Assembly: GCA_024641465.1 (NCBI GenBank)
Contig: JAHEDB010000060.1
Location: 1-9,364, forward strand
DNA: 9,364 nucleotides
Direction of reading: 5' to 3'
Source: Chromatiales bacterium
Lineage (GTDB): Bacteria; Pseudomonadota; Gammaproteobacteria; UBA6429; Thiohalophilaceae
The position numbers and the translations under genes were made by a program. The notes beneath the pieces are model-generated. The model saw only the letters and a list, made by a program, of their open reading frames with translations. It was not told the DNA's origin and did no database searches. Below, piece after piece: positions 1-5,185 of the stretch. The first letter of the stretch is position 1; the number at the start of each line of letters is the position of its first letter.

Positions 1-718
1 GACCGACCTCGAGTTGTTCAAACCAGTCCAGGAAGCGTTTCACGTCATCGCCCTTGAATATTCTGCCGTGTTGCGGCGCCATGTATTCGATATCCAGTTT
101 ACGCACCCGGTTGATCCAGTCGTTCTTGGCGCGGTTGGATGGCATCCAGCGCTGGTGAAACATTTTCATTTTCGGAATATGTTCATCGAAGCCATCAACA
201 AACAGGGGGGCCTCGGTGGCCTCGAGGGCCGCGCCGACATCGCCGCTCATAAGAATCTTCGCCTTCGGATCATAGACATGAAAATTGCCCGAGGCATGCA
301 GGTAGTGCGCCGGGATGAATTCAAGATCGACCAGGCCAAGATTGATGCGGCTGCCCTCATCGGGAATCGGCGCGTATTGGATATTATTCATACCGAAGTG
401 TCTGAGAAACCCCTCCCATATCCACGGTGCATGTAACTTTGCATGGGGCAGCGCCTGGTCCCACAGACCGAGGGAAGAAATAATATCCGGATCCTGGTGT
501 GACGCAAACAGATCGGTGATCTGTTCGACTTTGGCATGGTGCAGGATGGCACCCAGCATCGGTGCAAACACCTCAATCCCGCCGGGGTCCATCAACAGGG
601 CGCGGTTACCGGCCACCACCATGTATTGATTGGTGTCGATGATACTTTCCGGTTTGTCCTCATCGCGCCCGAACATGTACCATTGGTATCCATGATCAAA
701 TAGTTTTGTCGATTTCAT
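1..718 (-). CDS. ODP-like oxygen-binding di-iron protein (metallo-beta-lactamase fold), 3' end cut by window edge
   Basis: 239 codons are visible from ATG 718 to the window edge; the C-terminus is missing. The protein has the metallo-beta-lactamase fold of flavodiiron proteins. Likely metal ligands are H74, D76 and D78 (SHQDPDII), H141 (HYLHASGNF), D160 (SGDVGA) and H217 (APQHGR). The classical flavodiiron motif HxExDH is changed to HxDxDI: Glu becomes Asp and the last His becomes Ile. This fits better with the O2-binding di-iron (ODP) group than with flavodiiron reductases or hydrolytic lactamases. Known ODPs are cytosolic O2/iron sensors encoded beside chemoreceptors, and here the gene follows a chemoreceptor-like gene by 22 bases, so co-transcription is likely. 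Its own ribosome binding site is weak (AGGT, 11 bases before ATG), consistent with dependence on the upstream gene. Whether a flavodoxin domain follows cannot be seen. It could also be a true flavodiiron oxidoreductase fragment, but the ligand changes argue against that. Sensor role is inferred. Confidence 0.82.
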   Translation of the reverse strand, partial: MKSTKLFDHGYQWYMFGRDEDKPESIIDTNQYMVVAGNRALLMDPGGIEVFAPMLGAILHHAKVEQITDLFASHQDPDIISSLGLWDQALPHAKLHAPWIWEGFLRHFGMNNIQYAPIPDEGSRINLGLVDLEFIPAHYLHASGNFHVYDPKAKILMSGDVGAALEATEAPLFVDGFDEHIPKMKMFHQRWMPSNRAKNDWINRVRKLDIEYMAPQHGRIFKGDDVKRFLDWFEQLEVG

Positions 719-740
719 TTTTTTCAGTTACCTGTTGCGG

Positions 741-1367
741 TCACTTGTGACTTCGCATATTGACATTGCTTAGATGCACATAACTCTCAGCTAATTTTTC
801 TTTAATAAAGATGGTGGCCTTATCCAGGTCATCCGCCACCAGGGCAAGTTTGTCCCGATACTCCTGCGCGTTGGAGGTGACAATTCTCGAGACAGAGGCA
901 ATTGCCCGCGCCGACAGCATACACTCATCCATGGATTCCAGCAGTGCATTGAGATTATTCAGGCTTTTCTTCATGGCCTGCTTTGAGTCATGCATATGCT
1001 GTTCCACCTGCTGCATGGCAATCGCCATGCTACCGATATAGCGCGCCTTGTCATTTTTTTTTCTGACCGAGTCAAACCGCCGATAGGCATCGACACTACG
1101 TTGTTCATTGACGGCTATTTTAGTCAAGTGCAGGGCTTCATCATTGATATCCTGCACGCCCTGCATCGCCTGTTGGGCGACTTCGTCGATAAATTCAGTA
1201 ATGGGTTGAAAACCCAGCCCCTTATCACCGGCCTGGGCAGAAATGACCTTGGCATTTTTCGCCGCCAGCGAGACGCCCCAGGCGACCGCCATGACCGAAT
1301 TCAATTCGGCGGCGATACTGGCAAGGGCGACAAATTTATCTTCCACTTGTTGTACAGATGATGTCAT
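741..1367 (-). CDS. Short soluble chemoreceptor-like (MCP tip motif) coiled-coil protein
   Basis: 208 residues from ATG 1367 (MTSSVQQVEDKF). Residues about 34-53 (SLAAKNAKVISAQAGDKGLG plus F53) align by eye with the chemoreceptor hairpin tip (LALNAAVEAARAGE.GRGF). The tip Glu and Arg of EAARAGE are Ile and Gln here, which may weaken CheA/CheW contact. There is no membrane segment, HAMP or ligand-binding domain. Apart from P55 there are no prolines, and the rest is heptad-like helix. The arm before the tip is only about 35 residues while the part after it is about 155, so it cannot form the usual symmetric hairpin alone. The frame stays open upstream to TTG 1463, with another ATG at 1427; these starts would add unrelated, non-helical sequence, so 1367 is preferred, although no good ribosome binding site precedes it. 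It sits 22 bases before the ODP-like gene, suggesting a sensor-transducer pair. Family membership is moderately sure; function is inferred. Confidence 0.62.
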   Translation of the reverse strand: MTSSVQQVEDKFVALASIAAELNSVMAVAWGVSLAAKNAKVISAQAGDKGLGFQPITEFIDEVAQQAMQGVQDINDEALHLTKIAVNEQRSVDAYRRFDSVRKKNDKARYIGSMAIAMQQVEQHMHDSKQAMKKSLNNLNALLESMDECMLSARAIASVSRIVTSNAQEYRDKLALVADDLDKATIFIKEKLAESYVHLSNVNMRSHK

Positions 1368-1463
1368 GTGAGATGGCCCGATGTGCAAAACTATAGGAAC
1401 TATGTCGGCCAGATTTATATAAAACATGACACCACGGCCACAGTCTATAGACACATAATTCAA

Positions 1464-1769
1464 GCCGGTTTTGCCTGGCCATGGCGCAGATAGTTGTCAA
1501 AAGGCGGAAAAAAATCCTCAGTACCCATTTTGCGCCCGCCCGCCTGACCCCGGTATCAGCCCCCAGGGCAGTTAAAACTACGTCCTTATTGATTTATATA
1601 TATTTTTAATCCAGATCTGGAAGCGGATGGTGGTTGCCGCCCCTGTGTTTAGTTTTTGCATAGATAGACTGAACTTATAGCTTTTACTCCGGTCTCAGCT
1701 CCACAAAATTTAACCATTCCCGGCCCCTACCATGGGGCCACCCCAAATATGAGGTAATCAAAATCAACT
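1464..1769. other. Intergenic spacer between divergent genes
   Basis: About 300 bases without a supportable gene, between the chemoreceptor-like gene (minus) and the DUF3579 gene (plus). It holds an AT-rich tract (about 1588-1610, TTGATTTATATATATTTTTA), a perfect 10-bp palindrome CCAGATCTGG at 1611-1620, and a GC hairpin at 1722-1739. Promoters for both flanking genes presumably lie here, but I could not find a -35/-10 pair with correct spacing that is convincing. A TTGACA on the minus strand near 1493-1498 has no matching -10 at 16-18 bases. Confidence 0.5.
1722..1739 (+). promoter_or_regulatory. GC-rich hairpin in the DUF3579 leader
   Basis: GGCCCC (1722-1727) and GGGGCC (1734-1739) pair perfectly around a 6-base loop TACCAT. 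It lies about 30 bases before the ATG at 1770 and just before the putative ribosome binding site (GAGG, 1751-1754). No T-run follows immediately, so it is not a classic terminator. It could affect mRNA stability or translation of the next gene; this is inference. Confidence 0.3.
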
Positions 1770-2084
1770 ATGTCTAAGGAAAAACAAGGATTTTATATTT
1801 TAGGAGTCACCACCCACGGCCACAAATTCCGGCCATCGGACTGGGCCGAACGGCTCGCCAGCGTTTTTGGCAGCTTTGATGGTCGTCAACGCCTGCGTTA
1901 TAACCCGCTGGTCACCCCCGCCAGACACGAGGATCAACACTGCCTGTTCGTCTCCAGCCTGATGGCTGCAAGCAACCCAGACGGATATGGCTTTATTATG
2001 AACTTTGCGGCCGGCAACGGGCTTGAGGTCAAAATCACCGGGCAACCGGACAGCTATGAACCCGAACTGAAAAACGTCGCCTGA
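1770..2084 (+). CDS. DUF3579 family protein
   Basis: 104 residues, close to the usual size of this small single-domain family found mostly in beta- and gammaproteobacteria. Recognisable features are the FRPSDWAERLA stretch at residues 21-31, the RLRYNPLVTP segment at about 41-50, the HCLFVSSLMAASNP segment near 56-69 and FIMNFAAGNGLEV near 74-86. No signal peptide, membrane segment or catalytic motif is evident, so it is a soluble cytoplasmic protein of unknown function. The start ATG is the first in the frame after an AT-rich leader; the nearest Shine-Dalgarno-like sequence (GAGG at 1751-1754) is rather far, about 15 bases upstream. It is transcribed alone, divergent from the chemoreceptor-like gene and convergent with the SET-domain gene. 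The family call is fairly sure; no role can be given from sequence. Confidence 0.82.
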   Translation: MSKEKQGFYILGVTTHGHKFRPSDWAERLASVFGSFDGRQRLRYNPLVTPARHEDQHCLFVSSLMAASNPDGYGFIMNFAAGNGLEVKITGQPDSYEPELKNVA

Positions 2085-2099
2085 TAAGCGACAGTCAAT

Positions 2100-2149
2100 G
2101 GCCTGGAAAGACGCGGACTAGGAATTCCCCTCCGCTTAGATTCCAGGCC
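2100..2149. terminator. Large imperfect stem-loop between convergent genes, possible bidirectional terminator
   Basis: GGCCTGGAA (2100-2108) pairs with TTCCAGGCC (2141-2149). Inside it, GCGGA (2113-2117) pairs with TCCGC (2131-2135), leaving a small internal loop (4 and 5 bases) and a 13-base apical loop. It begins 15 bases after the DUF3579 stop and lies 82 bases beyond the stop of the SET gene on the other strand, the expected place for a shared terminator. There is no clear T-run on either side, so intrinsic termination is not certain; it could be a processing or mRNA-stabilising structure instead. Confidence 0.45.
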
Positions 2150-2230
2150 TTAACCCGAACCTGCATTCCCTCACTTGCATTAATCCTACAGGCCGGATAA
2201 TTCCATTCTGCCGATGTGAGACTGTCCCGG

Positions 2231-2722
2231 CTATACGGCCGGTTCTGAGCCTTTCTGCAGGTCGGTGAACAGCTGCAACAGCTGGCTTGAGTTGAAGATC
2301 ATCTTTTCCTCCCAGGACAAACCACTGATCAGTTTACCCGTGGTCTCATCCCTGAAACCGAGCTCCGGATCGCTATCCATCAGCACCCGGTAGTCGAGGC
2401 TGATCTCTTCACCGGCAGGAATGTCTCTACAGGCAAAGATGAAACCCAGATGCCAGATACAATTAGGCGTGAACGAGTGATTGATGTAGTAGATATCACT
2501 GTGTTCAGGGTCAGAGGAATAACAATCTTCAAACCAGCAGATCGAGGTCTGCAAGACCGGTGAATCCTCCGGCATGGCCAGCAATTGTTCACGGCTGTAG
2601 AAGGTATGGATGTTGTCAGGAAATTCGATGACACGGCCCTTGCGGATCATCTCATCGGCGAACAGGCCATGCCCGGCATTGGGGATAGTGGAAATATCGA
2701 CTCGGCAACGAAAACGTAACAC
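2231..2722 (-). CDS. SET-domain protein, probable protein-lysine methyltransferase
   Basis: 163 residues from GTG 2722. The SET fold is shown by AGHGLFADEMIRKGRVI (residues 16-32, the N-terminal SET motif), the SAM/active-site motif NHSFTPN at 81-87 (canonical NHSxxPN), and GEEISLDY at 104-111 (canonical GEExxxDY with the catalytic Tyr). It uses SAM to methylate a protein lysine in characterised members; the target here is unknown. The protein is essentially a stand-alone SET core with a short helical tail and no visible Cys-rich post-SET zinc site. The frame also allows a TTG at 2728, but GAGGG (2733-2729) lies 6 bases before GTG 2722 and would abut TTG, so GTG is chosen. It is single in its transcription unit, convergent with the DUF3579 gene, with a long leader. 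Domain call is sure; substrate is not. Confidence 0.88.
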   Translation of the reverse strand: MLRFRCRVDISTIPNAGHGLFADEMIRKGRVIEFPDNIHTFYSREQLLAMPEDSPVLQTSICWFEDCYSSDPEHSDIYYINHSFTPNCIWHLGFIFACRDIPAGEEISLDYRVLMDSDPELGFRDETTGKLISGLSWEEKMIFNSSQLLQLFTDLQKGSEPAV

Positions 2723-2728
2723 GTTCAA

Positions 2729-2733
2729 CCCTC
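2729..2733 (-). promoter_or_regulatory. Ribosome binding site that fixes the SET gene start
   Basis: On the minus strand GAGGG is followed by 6 bases and then GTG 2722. The alternative in-frame TTG at 2728 would directly touch the site, which is not a workable spacing. Confidence 0.6.
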
Positions 2734-2837
2734 ACTTAAGGTTACATGGAAACACCCGCAAACACCTGTTGGTAGTGGATCAACGGGGTAAATTCGGCCA
2801 TCACCGCAGGGGCCACGGGATGAGCGAAACCGGCGTG

Positions 2838-2866
2838 ATATTAGAAGGGAAAATGTCGGCTGTCCA
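2838..2866 (-). promoter_or_regulatory. Candidate sigma70-type promoter for the SET-domain gene
   Basis: On the minus strand TGGACA (2866-2861, 5 of 6 to TTGACA), a 17-base spacer, and TAATAT (2843-2838, 4 of 6 to TATAAT). Transcription would start near 2831 and give a leader of about 110 bases. It lies in the gap upstream of the SET gene and downstream of the methyltransferase stop at 2941. Prediction by eye only. Confidence 0.35.
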
Positions 2867-2940
2867 GCGGCTTTAATGAAAGGGGTGTGTTCTGCCCATC
2901 CACTAAGGAAATAATCTACGGAAGGATTGCCGCGAGTTAT

Positions 2941-3558
2941 TCAGCAAGGCTTATACACCGTCATCCACAAAAAGGTTTCACCGCCGATAGTCCGATAATC
3001 GGCCGACTCAATCGTGAAGCCGGTGTTCTCCAGGTCGGCATACAGTGCATCGGTATTTTTATGACTGTAAAATAATTTCTGGTTCATGAATTCCTTATAC
3101 CCATCAAATTCACTGCTGCCGGTGTATTCCTCGGTGGCGTAGGTAAACAGCGCCTTACCCTCGGGTTGCAACCAGCGATAAAATTTCTGGAACATAGATG
3201 GGTGGTCGCTGGCCGGAATATGGAACAGGCTGTAACTGGCGGTGATGGCCGCAAACTGATCCCGTGCAAAATCCACCGCACGCAGATCAGACTGAATGGT
3301 GTTCATCTGCGGAACATACCTTGCCGCCAGTTCAAGCATTTGTTCGGAAAAATCCACGCCGGTCACCGCCCAGCCGCGCTCGATGAAATAACGTCCCAGG
3401 GGTTCGCCTGCGCCACACCCCAGATCGAGCAAGGTACCCGGTTTATCCTTGACCCGTTGATAAAACGTCTCCAGCACCTCGGTCATATCGAACTGACCGC
3501 GGTTCTGCTCATAGGTCCCGGCGAAGCCATTGTAAATATCCTGTAGTGTTGTACTCAT
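2941..3558 (-). CDS. Class I SAM-dependent methyltransferase
   Basis: 205 residues. SAM-binding motif I is LLDLGCGAGEPLG at residues 43-55. Motif II follows with the acidic D69 in VTGVDFSEQML, then a motif III-like QSDLRAVDF near 89-97, and a post-motif strand ITASYSLFHIP. The C-terminal half has the RWLQPEGKALFTY pattern (motif after the loop) common to small-molecule methyltransferases of the methyltransf_11/25 type. No membrane segment or signal peptide, so it is cytoplasmic. Substrate cannot be told; the family covers quinones, lipids and small metabolites. ATG 3558 is supported by AAAGG four bases upstream (AAAGGTGCG then ATG). It is separated from the SET gene by 218 bases and from the DsbA-like gene by 187 bases, so it is probably its own unit. 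It is unrelated in sequence to the methyltransferase at 5186-6001. Confidence 0.9.
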   Translation of the reverse strand: MSTTLQDIYNGFAGTYEQNRGQFDMTEVLETFYQRVKDKPGTLLDLGCGAGEPLGRYFIERGWAVTGVDFSEQMLELAARYVPQMNTIQSDLRAVDFARDQFAAITASYSLFHIPASDHPSMFQKFYRWLQPEGKALFTYATEEYTGSSEFDGYKEFMNQKLFYSHKNTDALYADLENTGFTIESADYRTIGGETFLWMTVYKPC

Positions 3559-3745
3559 CGCACCTTTCTCTATTTGTTGTTTTTATTGCGCGGGGCTGCC
3601 AGTCCACGACGCTCATTCGTTCATAACCGATTGTATTGACTATAGGACAAAAAACACATACGAAATACCGACGGTACAAAATAGCCAGACAGTGAGTCAA
3701 ACGAAACAACGTCAATCACGTAAGGCTTCTGGAATAATGGCAGTC

Positions 3746-4381
3746 TCAGCCGTCTTTGTTTTGCAGCCAGGCATCTATTTGCGAAGTAACGGACTCAAGT
3801 GGCAGGCAGCCGCTGGCAATAAATTCAAACTTGTCTCCTTGTTGAATCACCAACGAGGGGAAGCCTCTTACTCCGGCCTGTTGGGTGGTCTGAAAATGCT
3901 GCACAGTTTTTTGTTTTGCCGTATCGGCATGAAAATGTGCAAGGAATGTCTCAGCCGCTATATCATACTGTGTCGCCAGTTCGGCCAGGGTCTCAGCCCT
4001 GGTGACATCCTGTTGTCCGACATAAAAGGCAGACTGGATAGATTTGAAATAGGAAAAAATGCTCTCCGGACTCAGTTCAGCCACCGTAACGACGGCGCGA
4101 CTGGCCGGCTCAGTATCATAGATAAAACCATCCGGCATCGCACCGTCAAAACTGAAGGACTGCCCCGTCATTTTGTGGACCTCGTGCCAGTGATGCAGGA
4201 TCTCATCACGCAGACTGGCCGTCATTGGCGCCGTCGTCCCCGGGCGCAAGCCACCCAGGATCAGGGCAATGCTCAGGCGTTCGCCATAGCCGGCACGAAC
4301 GGCCTCAATGACCGGGGAAAAACCCCAGCACCAGGAACACATGGGGTCGGCGAAGTACCAGAGTATGGGAGGTGATGACAT
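3746..4381 (-). CDS. DsbA-family thiol-disulfide oxidoreductase, cytoplasmic COG3531-type
   Basis: 211 residues. The N-terminus ILWYFADPMCSWCWGF carries the CxxC active site (C15, C18, sequence CSWC), and GVRGFPSLVI near residue 170-179 carries the cis-proline (P175) that faces it. The region between is the helical insertion of the DsbA fold. There is no signal peptide, so unlike DsbA it acts in the cytoplasm. The DPMCSWCWGF signature matches the group annotated as predicted protein-disulfide isomerases (COG3531), related to FrnE/HCCA isomerase-like DsbA proteins, many linked to oxidative stress; the exact substrate is unknown. ATG 4381 has AGGA seven bases upstream. It is divergent from the DUF3301 gene across a 178-base spacer and not close enough to the downstream methyltransferase gene to claim an operon. 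Confidence 0.9.
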   Translation of the reverse strand: MSSPPILWYFADPMCSWCWGFSPVIEAVRAGYGERLSIALILGGLRPGTTAPMTASLRDEILHHWHEVHKMTGQSFSFDGAMPDGFIYDTEPASRAVVTVAELSPESIFSYFKSIQSAFYVGQQDVTRAETLAELATQYDIAAETFLAHFHADTAKQKTVQHFQTTQQAGVRGFPSLVIQQGDKFEFIASGCLPLESVTSQIDAWLQNKDG

Positions 4382-4475
4382 TATTGTTTCCTGTTTCAGT
4401 CATATTACTATAGGGCACCTCTAACAATAATCGAGCAAAAGATACCTGGCCAGGCCATTGGCCGGCTGAAAACAC

Positions 4476-4504
4476 TATTTAATAGCCCTCAGTAATCCTA
4501 TAAT
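4476..4504 (+). promoter_or_regulatory. Candidate promoter for the DUF3301 gene
   Basis: A perfect -10 TATAAT lies at 4499-4504. The 17-base-spaced -35 position (TATTTA, 4476-4481) is poor, which suggests an activator or weak basal use. Transcription would start near 4511, giving a leader of about 50 bases before ATG 4560. Confidence 0.42.
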
Positions 4505-4514
4505 CACTGATTAT
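4500..4514. promoter_or_regulatory. Operator-like palindrome overlapping the -10 box
   Basis: ATAATCA (4500-4506), a central C, then TGATTAT (4508-4514): perfect 7-base arms. A looser outer pair ATCCT (4495-4499) and AGGAT (4519-4523) flanks it. It overlaps the TATAAT and the likely transcription start between two divergent genes, the usual place of a repressor site. The binding protein is unknown. Confidence 0.4.
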
Positions 4515-4559
4515 TTTCAGGATCCCCTACCCGCATGTTTACTCAGACCAGAGCATCAT

Positions 4560-4886
4560 ATGTCCGTCATTGAATTACTCAGCCTTATAACCTTACTGAC
4601 CGGCGTATGGTATTGGCTGGATGGGATGAGCGCCAAGGAGATTGCAACCAAGGCGGGCTCACGTCTATGCAAATCACATGATGTCTATTTTCTGGATGAG
4701 ACCGTGGTACAAACCAGGGTAAGACTGCGCCGCAATTCTGCCGGCCATATCGTATTTTACAGAGAGTATCGCTTTGAGTTCACCAGTGATGGGGCATATC
4801 GGTATCGCGGCAAAATCTGTTTACTCGGCAAACATGTCGTCTCGACCGAGATGGAAGCCTATCGGCAAGACGTTGAACGGCAATAA
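4560..4886 (+). CDS. DUF3301 family membrane-anchored small protein
   Basis: 108 residues. The N-terminus (about residues 3-19, VIELLSLITLLTGVWYW) is a single hydrophobic segment, then MSAKEIATKAGSRLCKSHDVYFLDETVVQTRVRLRRN and YREYRFEFTSDGAYRYRG. The pattern of N-terminal membrane helix, an Ala-rich helix with Cys, LLDxTV-type segment and RRYxFEFSSDG-type motif matches the gammaproteobacterial DUF3301 family by eye. The domain most likely faces the cytoplasm, being rich in Arg/Lys right after the helix. Function is unknown. ATG 4560 has no good Shine-Dalgarno (only AGAG about 7 bases upstream), but no other start fits the membrane segment. It appears to be transcribed alone from the promoter at 4476-4504. 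Confidence 0.83.
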   Translation: MSVIELLSLITLLTGVWYWLDGMSAKEIATKAGSRLCKSHDVYFLDETVVQTRVRLRRNSAGHIVFYREYRFEFTSDGAYRYRGKICLLGKHVVSTEMEAYRQDVERQ

Positions 4887-5185
4887 ATAACTCCAGTGAG
4901 TTTAACTGACGATGCGGGTTAGCAGACTCGTCCATGTATTTTCATTTGCCATCACTGCACCGATTATCTGCCCTATCTGAAACAAACAGAGTCAACACGC
5001 AGTAATTTTTATAAAATTACCGACGTGGACTGTAACCTTCCTGTTATTCTTATTCTTGAAGATTCGCCTCGACAAATTATTTTCAAGAAAGAGTTTGTTG
5101 TTCGCTATCCAACAATAATATGCACCGGCATAAAAATGGAAAACAAATACTTATTTATGGTTCGCTTTGGCACGTTATCTGCGAA
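4887..5185. other. AT-rich spacer between convergent genes with an unassigned open frame
   Basis: Nearly 300 bases between the DUF3301 stop and the stop of the minus-strand methyltransferase. It contains the inverted repeat at 5002-5020 and a plus-strand frame open from 4923 to 5312. That frame has a GTG at 5025 (no Shine-Dalgarno) but no usual start before it. Its codons (ATT, CTT, GTT) are unlike the GC-rich neighbours. Its 3' part runs over the methyltransferase gene antisense. I do not call a gene here. Confidence 0.5.
5002..5020. repeat. Perfect inverted repeat, 8-base arms
   Basis: GTAATTTT (5002-5009), TAT, AAAATTAC (5013-5020). The stem is AT-rich, so it is a weak RNA hairpin; as DNA it looks like a protein-binding palindrome. 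It lies 115 bases past the DUF3301 stop, between convergent genes. A terminator role is possible but there is no GC-rich stem. Confidence 0.4.

Noticed and set aside
14..436. Plus-strand open frame of 140 codons
   Set aside because: It is antisense to the ODP-like gene, whose metal-ligand motifs are unmistakable; the predicted peptide resembles no family I know.
1611..1620. CCAGATCTGG palindrome
   Set aside because: A 10-bp palindrome in a 9-kb window is not unusual and it has no clear relation to a promoter; noted within the spacer only.
2610..3075. Plus-strand frames at 2610-2876 and 2887-3075
   Set aside because: Antisense to the SET and methyltransferase genes and the spacer between them; no Shine-Dalgarno and no family resemblance.
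5025..5120. Response-regulator-like start (VILILEDSPRQI) in the open frame
   Set aside because: The resemblance to a receiver domain is only about ten residues; no following phosphoacceptor Asp, Thr or Lys pattern is present.
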